Assembly (NCBI GenBank): GCA_020632915.1
Contig: JACKEP010000027.1
Coordinates: 16,686-80,685 of the forward strand
DNA length: 64,000 nucleotides
Direction of reading: 5' to 3'
Source of the DNA: Alphaproteobacteria bacterium
Lineage (GTDB): Bacteria > Myxococcota_A > UBA796 > GCA-2862545
In this document: piece by piece, positions 1 through 8,666 of the stretch
How positions within the stretch are numbered: the stretch's first letter is position 1
Layout of the letters: every line of letters starts with the position of its first letter
The notes under the pieces: generated by a model
What the model saw: the letters and a program-made list of their open reading frames with translations, nothing else
Told to the model about the DNA's origin: nothing
The model's database searches: none
Program-made: the position numbers and the translations under genes

Positions 1-249
1 GAGGCCGGGCTCGTAGCCGGCGGGCGTGGCGGACTGGCCGGAGGCGCGCGGGGCGAGCGCCTCGTCGGCCGCGGCGTCGAGGGCGGCGGAGGACAGCGGA
101 CCCGTGACCGGCACCGGCCGGGGGATGCGCGGCACGGGGATGTGGTCGGGGACGGCAGCGCCCGCGGCGTAGGGCACGTTGCGGCTGCGGTCGTACAGGC
201 CCAGCGCGCTCAGGCCGGACTTCAGGGCCTCTTCGAGGGTGGCGTTCAC
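1..249 (-). CDS. Unknown protein, N-terminal part only (runs off left edge)
   Basis: An open frame reads on the minus strand from a GTG at 249-247 to the window edge without a stop, giving 83 visible residues. A strong Shine-Dalgarno GGAGGT (complement of 253-258) lies 3 bases before the GTG, which supports this start. The protein begins MNATLEEALKSGLSALGLYD and becomes rich in Pro, Ala and Val, with no membrane segment, signal peptide or recognised motif. It is divergent from trkA and shares with it the short intergenic region 250-386. The function cannot be assigned from the visible part. The frame could be fortuitous in this high-GC sequence, but the ribosome-binding site argues for a real gene. 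Confidence 0.5.
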   Translation of the reverse strand, partial: MNATLEEALKSGLSALGLYDRSRNVPYAAGAAVPDHIPVPRIPRPVPVTGPLSSAALDAAADEALAPRASGQSATPAGYEPGL

Positions 250-386
250 GGGACCTCCGCGCGGTGGGGACAAGGCAGACCGAATCGGTCCGATTAGCGC
301 ACGGAAGCGCATGTCGCCTGTCTTTCCCGGTCAGGTGTGCGGATCGGCCGCCGGGTTAGGACGACGGCGTCCAGCCAGGAGCCCTG
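250..386. promoter_or_regulatory. Divergent intergenic region with near-palindrome
   Basis: This 137-base region separates the partial minus-strand gene from the trkA operon. At 283-295 it holds arms AATCGG and CCGATT around a single central T, overlapping a second inverted repeat ACCGA-A-TCGGT at 279-289. The arms are A/T-containing in a very GC-rich context and sit where an operator for either transcript would be expected. AGGAG at 377-381 is the likely ribosome-binding site for trkA. No convincing -35/-10 pair is visible. The operator role is inferred from symmetry and position only. Confidence 0.35.
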
Positions 387-1742
387 GTGTACGTCATCGT
401 CATCGGCATGGGCCAGGTCGGCCGTCACGTCCTGCGCACCCTCGAGGTCGAGCGCCACGACATCGTGGCCATCGACTCCGATCCCGACGTCGTCCGCGAC
501 GTCGAGGAGAACCACGACGTCATGACGATGGTCGGCTACGGCGCGAGCCCCAAGGTGCTCAAGAACGCCCGGGCCGCCGAGGCCGATCTCGTGGTCGCCG
601 TCACCGACGACGACGAGGTCAACCTGCTCGCCGCCATCACCGCCAAGCACCTCGGCGCCCGGCGCGTGATCGCGCGTGCCCAGGGCGACGAGTGGGCCCG
701 CTGCACCAACGAGACGGGCGTCGACTACGGCTTCCTCGGCATCGACGTGGTGCTCAACCCCCGCGTGCTGCTCGCGCAGGAGATCGCCAAGGTCGCCAGG
801 TCCCACGGCGCGCTCGAGGTGATCGACCTCGCCGCCGACCGCGTCGAGCTCGTGAAGATGAAGCTCGACAAGGGGAGCCGGCTGCTCCACAAGCCGTTCG
901 CCAAGCTGCAGATGCCCGACCAGACGCTCGTGGCCGCCATCGTGCGCGACGGCGACGTGCTCGTGCCCGCGGGTGCCGACCGGCTGATGCCCGACGACGG
1001 GGCCTACATCATCGGCCTGCCCGATCGCATCCTCGCCGCCGAGGACCTGTTCAGCGCCCAGCGCGAGGCCCGCCGCGTGGCGATCGTCGGCGGTGGCGTC
1101 GTCGGCAAGGCGCTGGCCCGGCCGCTGGTGCGCGAGGGTGCCCGCGTCACGATCATCGAGCAACGCCGCGACGTGGCCGACGAGCTCGCGGCCACGCTCG
1201 ACGGCGTCACCGTGGTCTGTGGCGACGGCACCAACCTCGACCTGCTGCTCGAGGAGGAGATCGGCCGCTCCGACCTGTTCGCGGCCGTCAGCCACGAGGA
1301 CGAGGTCAACCTGATGGCGTGCCTGCTGGCCCGCCGCACGGGCGTCACGCGCACCGTCGCCCTGTGCCATCGCCCCGACTACATGGACATCTACCGGCAG
1401 CTCGGCGTCGACATCACGCTGTCGCCGCGCATCGTCGCGTCCGACCACGTGCTCCGCTACGCCAAGCAGTCCGACGTCAAGAGCCTCACCACGCTCGAGG
1501 ACGGCAAGGCCGAGATCATCGAGCTGGTGGCGTCCGAGGGCAGCCGCGCCGTCGGCGTGCCGATCAAGAGCCAGCAGATGAGCTTCCCGCCCCAGGCGAT
1601 CATCATCGCGATCATCGGTCGCGACCGCGTGATCGTGCCGGGCGGCGACGACGTCATCCACGCCGGCGAGACCGTGCTGGTGCTCACCAAGCGCTCCGCG
1701 CGCAACGGCGTGGCGCGTCTGTTCAAGCCGCGGGTGCTCTGA
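387..1742 (+). CDS. trkA: Trk potassium uptake regulatory subunit TrkA
   Basis: This is the peripheral, cytoplasmic NAD(H)/nucleotide-binding gating subunit of the Trk K+ transporter. The 451 residues form the usual tandem RCK pair: the first Rossmann motif is at the N-terminus (VIGMGQVG, residues 5-12) and the second near residue 233 (VAIVGGGVVGKAL), each followed by an RCK_C-like domain. The length matches classical TrkA. The start is a GTG at 387 preceded by AGGAG (377-381) at 5 bases. The stop overlaps the proposed trkH start by four bases, so the two subunits are probably translated together. It is the first gene of a four-gene ion-transport operon ending at 8645. Identification is secure. 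Confidence 0.93.
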   Translation: MYVIVIGMGQVGRHVLRTLEVERHDIVAIDSDPDVVRDVEENHDVMTMVGYGASPKVLKNARAAEADLVVAVTDDDEVNLLAAITAKHLGARRVIARAQGDEWARCTNETGVDYGFLGIDVVLNPRVLLAQEIAKVARSHGALEVIDLAADRVELVKMKLDKGSRLLHKPFAKLQMPDQTLVAAIVRDGDVLVPAGADRLMPDDGAYIIGLPDRILAAEDLFSAQREARRVAIVGGGVVGKALARPLVREGARVTIIEQRRDVADELAATLDGVTVVCGDGTNLDLLLEEEIGRSDLFAAVSHEDEVNLMACLLARRTGVTRTVALCHRPDYMDIYRQLGVDITLSPRIVASDHVLRYAKQSDVKSLTTLEDGKAEIIELVASEGSRAVGVPIKSQQMSFPPQAIIIAIIGRDRVIVPGGDDVIHAGETVLVLTKRSARNGVARLFKPRVL

Positions 1743-3268
1743 TCGACGACCTCCGCGAGATCCTGCGTCGCGTCGCCCACCCCGTGAGCTTCGTGGTGGG
1801 CGGCATGGCGTTGTTCATGGCGCTGTGCGCGCTGATCGGCTTCGGCTTCGAGCTGGCCGGCTTCGTGCGACCGCTCGACGAGGGCGCGTCGGCCGTGCTC
1901 CTCGGGTCGTCGGCGATCACGGCGCTCGTGGCCTTCGGCGGGTGGCGGTTCGGTCGCGGCGTGCCCGGCGATCGTCACATGAACCGGCGCGACGCCACGC
2001 TCGCGGTGGCCCTCATCTGGTTCGGCGCCGGCATCTTCGGTGGCCTGCCGTTCGTGATGGGGGCGGGGCTGTCGCCGGCCGACGCGTTCTTCGAGGCCGT
2101 CAGCGGCTTCACCACCACCGGCGCCACGATCTTCGGCGACATCGAGGGCGTGCTGTCGCGGCCGCTCCTGCTGTGGCGGTCGATCATCCAGTGGCTCGGC
2201 GGCATGGGCATCGTCGTGCTGTTCGTGGCCGTGTTCCCGAACGTGGGCGTGGGCGGCAAGCACATGTTCCGCTCCGAGGTGCCCGGCCCCACGGCCGAGG
2301 GCCTCGTGCCGCGCATCACCGAGACGTCGCTCGCGCTGTGGGCGATCTACACGGCGATCACGGTGCTGCAGATCGCGGTGCTGTGGGTGGTCGGTCTGCT
2401 GGAGCCCGTCCGCGACGGCGTGCCGCGCATGGACCTGTTCCAGTCGGTGTGCCACGCGCTCACCACGATGTCGACGGGCGGCTTCTCGCCCCAGAACGCG
2501 AGCATCGGGGCGTTCGACTCCACCGCGATCGACATCGTGATCTCGGTGTTCATGCTCGTCGCGGGCGTGAACTTCGGGCTGTACTACGGCGCGCTCGCCG
2601 GGCGGTCGTTCCGCGTGCTGCTGCGGGCCACCGAGTTCAAGGTCTACCTGCTGATCATCGGCGTGTCGGTGCTGCTGGTGATGCTCGGCATCCTCGACAA
2701 GCACCCCGAGCCCGTCCAGGCCTTCCGCTACGCGCTGTTCAACGTGGCCACGTTCATCACGTCCACCGGCTACGGCAACGACGACTACATGGGCTACAGC
2801 CCGCCGGCGCTCACGATCATCCTGCTGCTGATGTTCATCGGCGCGATGTCGGGGTCGACGGCCGGCGGCGTCAAGGTCAGCCGCGTGGTGCTGCTCGCCA
2901 AGTCGTCGTGGGCCCAGATCCGTCGCACCGTGCGCCCGAGCGTGGTGCAGGTGGTGCGCATGGACCGCAAGTCGGTGCCGGCGGCGCTGCTGGGCGAGGT
3001 CGCCATCTTCTTCTTCGTGTTCATGCTGTTCATGGGCGTGGGCACCCTGCTGGTCACCTACACCGACGGCGTCAGCCCGCAGACGGGCTTCGGCGCGATG
3101 CTCACGTCGCTGTCGAACATGGGCCCGGCGCCGTTCTACGACGGGGCCGACAACTTCGCGGCCTACTCCGACGTCGCCAAGATCTGGTTCTCGTTCGCGA
3201 TGATCCTCGGGCGCCTCGAGTTCTTCACGCTGCTGGCGCTGTTGCTGCCCGACTTCTGGAGGCGGTGA
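1739..3268 (+). CDS. trkH: Trk potassium transporter membrane subunit TrkH
   Basis: This is the integral-membrane K+-translocating subunit that pairs with TrkA, about 509 residues. Family hallmarks are a first pore loop SGFTTTGAT (about nt 2101-2127), a repeated pore segment STGGFSPQN, and SGSTAGGVKVSR (about nt 2848-2883). Hydrophobic segments occur throughout. The start is uncertain: conserved N-terminal sequence (DLREILRRVAHPVS) reaches right back to the trkA stop, and no ATG/GTG/TTG occurs in frame before it. The most upstream workable codon is CTG at 1739, overlapping the trkA TGA as CTGA. GTG at 1784 would cut into the conserved region. The stop overlaps the next start (TGATG at 3266-3270). 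Family certain; start weak. Confidence 0.9.
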   Translation: MIDDLREILRRVAHPVSFVVGGMALFMALCALIGFGFELAGFVRPLDEGASAVLLGSSAITALVAFGGWRFGRGVPGDRHMNRRDATLAVALIWFGAGIFGGLPFVMGAGLSPADAFFEAVSGFTTTGATIFGDIEGVLSRPLLLWRSIIQWLGGMGIVVLFVAVFPNVGVGGKHMFRSEVPGPTAEGLVPRITETSLALWAIYTAITVLQIAVLWVVGLLEPVRDGVPRMDLFQSVCHALTTMSTGGFSPQNASIGAFDSTAIDIVISVFMLVAGVNFGLYYGALAGRSFRVLLRATEFKVYLLIIGVSVLLVMLGILDKHPEPVQAFRYALFNVATFITSTGYGNDDYMGYSPPALTIILLLMFIGAMSGSTAGGVKVSRVVLLAKSSWAQIRRTVRPSVVQVVRMDRKSVPAALLGEVAIFFFVFMLFMGVGTLLVTYTDGVSPQTGFGAMLTSLSNMGPAPFYDGADNFAAYSDVAKIWFSFAMILGRLEFFTLLALLLPDFWRR

Positions 3269-6200
3269 TGGGGGCGGCGGCGCCGAGCCCGGCGGTGAGC
3301 GCGCTCCGCACCCTGGGGACGGGGCTGGCGCTGACCGTCGCGCTGCTGGCGCTGCGCGAGGGCGATCCGTCGCAGGTCGCGCCCGTGGTGGCCGGGCTGG
3401 CGATCGTGCTGGCGTGGGGTGTCGGGCGCCTGTTGCCCCGCGCCGGGATGCCGTCCGTGCTCGGCTGGCTGACCGTGGGCGTGCTGTTCGGGCCGGCCGC
3501 GTCGGCGCTGCTGACGCGCGTGGTGCCCGGGTGGTTGTTCCCCGAGGGCGTCCTCGGGCCCGACGAGCTGGCGGTGCTGGAGCGCCCGGCCCACGTGGGG
3601 CTCGGCCTGATCATGCTCTGGGCCGGCCGGCAGCTCGACGTGCGCGAGCTGCGCGGCGCCAAGCGGGCGATCTCGGGGCTGCTCCTCGGTCACGTCGCCG
3701 CAGCCGCGGCGCTCACCGCCTTCGTGTCGCTCGTCGCCGAGATGGAGGGCGTGCGCACCTTCCTCGGCATCGCCGTCGCGCGGGACCCGGCCGACCTGGC
3801 GGGCTTCGCGGTGTCGTTCGTGGGCACGTCGATCGCGCTGGTCGTGGCCGTCGTGCACCCGGCGCGCTCGTCGGGGCCGGTCACCCGCACCGTGCTGTGG
3901 CTCGCCGTGCTCGGGGAGGCTGTCGCCGTCGCCACGCTCGGCGTGTGGGCCACCTGGTGGGGGCCGTGGACGGGCCTGCTCATCGACGACCCCGGCACCA
4001 GCGTGCAGCTCGTGTTCGCCGCGAGCATCGGGGTCACGCTGGGGGTGCTGATCGCTGTGGTGTCGCGGTGGGCCCCCGAGGCGCGTGGCCCGTGGACGGT
4101 GGGCGTCGGCATCCTCGGCACGATGATCGCCACCCAGGTCGGCCTGTCGGCGCCGCTGGCCCTGCTGGTCGCCGGGGTGGTGGTGGCCAACCTCCGCCCC
4201 GCCGAGAGCACCGCCGCCGAGACCGTCGCCACCGGGGTGAGCCTGGTCACCGTGCTCACCTGGGCGGCCGCCCAGCTGCCGATCGTCGACCTGCTCGACC
4301 TCGCCCCCATCGCGCTGGCGCTGGCGCTGGTGCGCGGCGTCGTGCTGTTCGGCGCGGCGATCGCGATGGCGCGGCTCCTCCAGGCGCCGACCCACGTGGT
4401 CCGCTACGGCTGGACCGGGTTGATCGCCAGCGCCATGCCGGTGGCGGGCCTGGTGGTGTGGCGCGAGCTCGACGTCAGCGTCGAGGGCGCAGGCGTCATC
4501 GCGACGGCGCTCGTGTGGAACCTGTCCGCCATCCACGGCCTGCTCGGCGTGGTGGCGGTCCACCTGGCCCTCGGCCTGGCCCGCGAGACCCCCGAAGCCC
4601 GCGCCGAGCTGGCGCGTCAGCCGGCGCCGCCGGTGTCCGACGACGGCTGGATCGACCCGGTCGTGCTCGCCGAGGGGCCGCTGCGCGAGCACGTCGCCGA
4701 CCTCGCCCACGACCTGCACGCGCTGGCGTCCGAGCTGCGTGGCGAGGCCGCCCACGTCTTCCTCGAGCCCAGCCAGGCCTACGTCGACGAGCTGCGCAAG
4801 GAGTTCCGGCGCCACCACCGCAAGGTCACCGCCGTGGTGCAGGGCGACCCCGCCGACGTCGAGGACGGCGTGCGCGCGGCGCGGATCGAGCTCGTCGACC
4901 GGTGGCGCACCCACGTGCTCGACCACGCCGCCCACATGAACCGCCACCCGTGGCGGCCGGTGTCGCTCGTCGACCTGCTCGATCGCATCGCGCAGCACAG
5001 CCCCGAGGTGCTGCCGGCGCCGGTCGACCCCGCCCACCGCGCCAACCTCCGCGACTTCTTCGTCACCTTCACCGGGTGGCTGGTCGGCGCGGCGCCGCGT
5101 CGGGAGGTGCCGTTCCGCGAGATCCTGCGCCACCACCTGTCGGGACGCGTGCCCGTGCGGCTGGAGGCGGTCGCGTCGCTGCAGGTCAACGCCGAGCTCC
5201 ACCTCGCCAGCCGCACGCGCGAGCTGTTCCACCGGGTGCTCGACGCCTACGATCCGCCCGACCACGGCGTGATCGATCTGGACGCGCTGGAGCGCATCCG
5301 CGAGGACATCGGCGACGACTTCCGGTGTGCGCGCGAGGAGATCGACGGGGTCCTCGACGACATGGTCACCCGGCTGCACGCCGTGCTCGGCCACACGTTC
5401 GCCGAGGTGGTCGACGACCTGCGGCGGGTGGGCTCGCTCGACCTGTCGGCGCGCGCGCGCACGATGTCCAAGGCCAAGGCGGAGCGCGCTGCCGGGATGG
5501 ACGCGCTCACCCGTCGCTACAACGACGCGCGCGACGCGGCGCGGGTGCGGTTCACGGCGCTGGGGCTGGAGCTCGAGCTCGATCGGCTGGAGCTCGAGGT
5601 CGAGGGGGCGCTCGGCGACCACGGCAGCCACCTCGCCCGCCTGGTGCGCGGTCGGGGCACCACCCAGCTCGAGCGGGTCGACGAGGCGCTGGCCGAGGGC
5701 CTGGCGCAGATCCACGGCCTGCTCGACGCCGGGCTCACCGGGCGCGAGCTCGCGGCCGCCCTGCGGGCCGAGGAGGAGGCGCTGTCGCGGGTGGCCGCCG
5801 ACGCCGCCTCCACCGCGGAGGACCTGCGGCTGCAGCTGTCGGCCGACGAGCTGCTGTCGCCGCTGCTCGACGCGCTCGTGCGTGCGGGCAGCCTGCTCAC
5901 CGACCACGAGGAGGTGCCGGTGGGCACGCTGGTGGGCGGGTCCTGGGCGCTGATGGAGCGCGGTCGCACCCAGGACGTCGCCTTCCGCGAGGTGGTCGTC
6001 GGCTACATCGAGACCGCGATCACCCGCGACCTCAACGACCTCACCCAGCGGTTCGCGGTGGCCATCGAGGGGGCGATCAAGCGCATCGCCGAGGTCGAGC
6101 GCGTGTTCGGCTTCAACCTCGAGCTCGCGGCCGCCGAGGTGGCCACCGTGGGCGACGAGCCCGTGGGCTCCGACCAGCTGCGCGCCGTGCAGGATCTGGT

Positions 6201-7530
6201 CCTCGACGGCCTGTCGCGCGAGCAGACGGCGCTGCACCACGCCGTCGAGGGCGCCCGCGGCTGGTTCGACGAGGTCGACACGCGGCTGCGGGAGGCCGTG
6301 CTCGACGACCTCGACAACCTCCGCGTGCGCATCGCCGACGGCCGGTTCGCCGAGATCGCGCGCGAGCGGGCGACGGCGCGCGAGGTGGGTGCGGCAGCGG
6401 CCGAGGACGTCGAGCACCGCCTCAAGCGGGTTGCGCGGTGGTGGCTCGGTGACGCCCGCGCCGAGCGCATCCGCGATCGGCTGGGCCTGCCGCAGCAGGG
6501 CGTGCCGGGCGGTGCGCTCGTCCCCGCCCTCTTCGCACCGCCGCCCGTGGCGTCGAGCGTGCCGCTGTCCTACCGGCGGCTCTTCAGCGAGCAGGCGCTG
6601 CAAGCCGGCGAGCTGCTCGGCGGCCGCCAGGTGCAGGCCGACCGCGTGCGCCGGGCGCTGGCCGACCACCAGGGCGCCCGGCTGCGCACGGTGGCCGTCG
6701 TGGGCCCCGACGGCGTGGGCAAGCCGGCGATCGTGCGCGCCGCCCTGCGCGCGATGCGGGTGCGCGGCGTGCAGCGCTTCGACCTCACCGGCCCGGTCGA
6801 CCCCCACGAGGTCGCGGGCTGGTTCGAGCGCCCCACGCAGGACCACGTGTGCGTGGTCACCGGCTTCCACTGGCTCTACCAGATGCGCCCCGGTGGCTTC
6901 GAGGCGCTGCGGCGCTTCGTCGACGGGGTGGTGGCCGACGGCGGCCGCAACGCCTGGATCGTCGACGCCGACGAGACGGTGTGGACGTTCGCGCGGGGCG
7001 CGGCGCCGCTCGACAAGGCGTTCCCCACCGTCGTCCGCATCGCGCCGCTCGACGACGCCGAGCTCGAGGAGGCGATCCTCGCCCGCCACGCGATGTCGGG
7101 CATGACGCTGACCTTCGACGTCGACGATCCGCGGCGGCCGTCCAAGGTGCAGCGCGCCTGGTTCAAGGCCTTCCACGCCGCCACCGGCGGCATCGCCCGC
7201 GACGCGATGCACCTGTGGCTGGCGTCGGTCGCCGAGGTCGACGCGACCCACCAGGTCGTGCGGATGGGACCGGTCCACGGCGTGGCACCCGCGGCGATGC
7301 GCGAGCTCAGCGACAAGTCGGCGCTCGGCCTGCAGGTGGCGGCACGCCAGGGCTACGTCGACGAAGAGACGTGGATGCGCCTGTTCCGCGACCCGCCCCT
7401 GGAGACGCGCACCCACCTCGCCCACCTCGTGCACTGGGGCCTGCTCCAGACCGACGGTGCCCGCTACGTGCTGCCCGCCCACCTGCGACGGCCGCTGCTC
7501 GACCTGCTCGCCGAACGGGGGTGGCGATGA
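3268..7530 (+). CDS. Antiporter-like membrane domain fused to a STAND-like ATPase module
   Basis: A 1420-residue fusion. Residues 1-435 form a polytopic membrane domain like CPA2/KefB cation:proton antiporters, with a typical early motif (GMPSVLGWLTVGVLFGP). An acidic residue, E217 in LGEAVAV, sits where this superfamily usually has the ion-binding Asp. Residues about 440-1090 are long, charged and helix-rich. Residues about 1100-1345 resemble a STAND/AAA nucleotide-binding module whose Walker A reads GPDGVGKPA: K1152 is present but the following Ser/Thr is Pro. The C-terminal 70 residues look like a winged helix. The start overlaps trkH by one base and the stop overlaps the MscS start (ATGA), so it belongs to the Trk operon. 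A gated K+/H+ or Na+/H+ efflux role is inferred. I know of no family with this exact architecture. Confidence 0.75.
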   Translation: MGAAAPSPAVSALRTLGTGLALTVALLALREGDPSQVAPVVAGLAIVLAWGVGRLLPRAGMPSVLGWLTVGVLFGPAASALLTRVVPGWLFPEGVLGPDELAVLERPAHVGLGLIMLWAGRQLDVRELRGAKRAISGLLLGHVAAAAALTAFVSLVAEMEGVRTFLGIAVARDPADLAGFAVSFVGTSIALVVAVVHPARSSGPVTRTVLWLAVLGEAVAVATLGVWATWWGPWTGLLIDDPGTSVQLVFAASIGVTLGVLIAVVSRWAPEARGPWTVGVGILGTMIATQVGLSAPLALLVAGVVVANLRPAESTAAETVATGVSLVTVLTWAAAQLPIVDLLDLAPIALALALVRGVVLFGAAIAMARLLQAPTHVVRYGWTGLIASAMPVAGLVVWRELDVSVEGAGVIATALVWNLSAIHGLLGVVAVHLALGLARETPEARAELARQPAPPVSDDGWIDPVVLAEGPLREHVADLAHDLHALASELRGEAAHVFLEPSQAYVDELRKEFRRHHRKVTAVVQGDPADVEDGVRAARIELVDRWRTHVLDHAAHMNRHPWRPVSLVDLLDRIAQHSPEVLPAPVDPAHRANLRDFFVTFTGWLVGAAPRREVPFREILRHHLSGRVPVRLEAVASLQVNAELHLASRTRELFHRVLDAYDPPDHGVIDLDALERIREDIGDDFRCAREEIDGVLDDMVTRLHAVLGHTFAEVVDDLRRVGSLDLSARARTMSKAKAERAAGMDALTRRYNDARDAARVRFTALGLELELDRLELEVEGALGDHGSHLARLVRGRGTTQLERVDEALAEGLAQIHGLLDAGLTGRELAAALRAEEEALSRVAADAASTAEDLRLQLSADELLSPLLDALVRAGSLLTDHEEVPVGTLVGGSWALMERGRTQDVAFREVVVGYIETAITRDLNDLTQRFAVAIEGAIKRIAEVERVFGFNLELAAAEVATVGDEPVGSDQLRAVQDLVLDGLSREQTALHHAVEGARGWFDEVDTRLREAVLDDLDNLRVRIADGRFAEIARERATAREVGAAAAEDVEHRLKRVARWWLGDARAERIRDRLGLPQQGVPGGALVPALFAPPPVASSVPLSYRRLFSEQALQAGELLGGRQVQADRVRRALADHQGARLRTVAVVGPDGVGKPAIVRAALRAMRVRGVQRFDLTGPVDPHEVAGWFERPTQDHVCVVTGFHWLYQMRPGGFEALRRFVDGVVADGGRNAWIVDADETVWTFARGAAPLDKAFPTVVRIAPLDDAELEEAILARHAMSGMTLTFDVDDPRRPSKVQRAWFKAFHAATGGIARDAMHLWLASVAEVDATHQVVRMGPVHGVAPAAMRELSDKSALGLQVAARQGYVDEETWMRLFRDPPLETRTHLAHLVHWGLLQTDGARYVLPAHLRRPLLDLLAERGWR

Positions 7531-8645
7531 TCGCGGCGTGGCCCTGGACGCTGGTGGTGACGGCGTGGGCGCAGTCCGCGCCCGAGCCCGTGGTGCCGCC
7601 GGCGGACGACGACGTGGCGGCGCCCGCGCCGGTCGACGTGCCGGTGGAGGTGCCTGCGCCTGCGCCTGCGGACGTGCCTGCGCCTGCGCCGGCGGAGGCG
7701 GCGCCCGAGGCCGCGCCACCCGAGGTCCCGGCGGACCCGGCGCCGTCGGACGCGCCGACCCGGATCCGCGCGATTGACACCGCACCGCGTGCCGTGCGAG
7801 GCCTGCCCACACGGCGCCGCGACAGCGCCCGGCGCTCGGCGGCCGTGGCGCCCGTCACGCCACCGGCGCAGGCGCCTGCGCCGCCGTGGTGGCGGATCGG
7901 CTGGGAGGAGGTGGTGCCGGCGCGCGGCCTGGGCGCTGCGGTGCTGCTCGCCGTGCTCGCCCTGCTCACGAAGCTGCTCGTCCGCGGGGCCGACCGCCTG
8001 CGCCCGCGCCTGCAGGAGCGCGGTGTGCTCCCGGCGGTGCTGCGGTCGGTGATGGCCGTGGGTCGGGTGCTGGTGGTGGTGCTGGCGGTGGCTGCGGTCG
8101 TCGCGGCGGTGCCCGCGCGCTGGCTGCCGGTGGTGGTGGTCGTCGTGCTGTTCGCCGGCGCGGTCGTGGCGTGGTCGCTGCGGCAGGCCGTCACCGACGT
8201 CATCTGCGGCCTCATCGTGCTGTTCGAGGGGCGCCCTGCGCCGGGGATGCTGGTGCACGTCGACGGTACCGTGGGCCTCGTCGAGGCGGTGCGGCTGCGG
8301 GTGACGTGGCTGCGCGACGAGGACGGCGCCCGCGTGGCGGTGCCCAACAGCCGGCTCGTCCGGCGCGACGTGCGCGTGGAGGACGGCCGCTACCCCGAGG
8401 TGGTCACGCGCATGCACCTGGCGTGGTCGGGTCCGGCCGAGGTGGTGCGGGAGCGCGTGCTGGAGGCAGCGCTCGTCTCGCCGTGGCGTGCGCCCGGCGC
8501 TCAGCCCGTCGTGCGCCGCGGCGAGGCTGTCGGCGACTGGGAGGTCGTGGTCCGTGTGCTCGACGTGCGTTTCGCCCGCGACCACCGCGAAGCCGTGCGG
8601 GAGGTCGCGTTGGAGGCGCTGGGGCTCGACGAGGTGCCCGCCTGA
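7527..8645 (+). CDS. MscS-family mechanosensitive ion channel
   Basis: A 372-residue small-conductance mechanosensitive channel homologue. It has a signal peptide (WPWTLVVTAWAQS), a Pro/Ala/Val-rich linker of about 90 residues, and then three hydrophobic helices. The MscS pore-helix and beta-domain signature follows: WSLRQAVTDVICGLIVLFEG, then VDGTVGLVEAVRLRVTWLR and the conserved VPNSRL. The start ATG overlaps the previous stop (ATGA), so it is the last gene of the trkA-trkH-fusion-mscS operon. Channels of this family release solutes when membrane tension rises, so pairing with K+ uptake genes points to osmotic or turgor control. The extended low-complexity periplasmic linker is unusual. The next gene converges 21 bases downstream. 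Confidence 0.88.
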   Translation: MIAAWPWTLVVTAWAQSAPEPVVPPADDDVAAPAPVDVPVEVPAPAPADVPAPAPAEAAPEAAPPEVPADPAPSDAPTRIRAIDTAPRAVRGLPTRRRDSARRSAAVAPVTPPAQAPAPPWWRIGWEEVVPARGLGAAVLLAVLALLTKLLVRGADRLRPRLQERGVLPAVLRSVMAVGRVLVVVLAVAAVVAAVPARWLPVVVVVVLFAGAVVAWSLRQAVTDVICGLIVLFEGRPAPGMLVHVDGTVGLVEAVRLRVTWLRDEDGARVAVPNSRLVRRDVRVEDGRYPEVVTRMHLAWSGPAEVVRERVLEAALVSPWRAPGAQPVVRRGEAVGDWEVVVRVLDVRFARDHREAVREVALEALGLDEVPA

Positions 8646-8666
8646 GCGACGGCCCGTCGACCTCGG

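Noticed and set aside
3163..7812. A 1549-codon minus-strand open frame opposite the antiporter/ATPase fusion
   Set aside because: His/Arg/Gln/Gly-rich composition typical of antisense high-GC shadow; the plus-strand frame has clear membrane helices, a P-loop and start-stop overlaps with neighbours.
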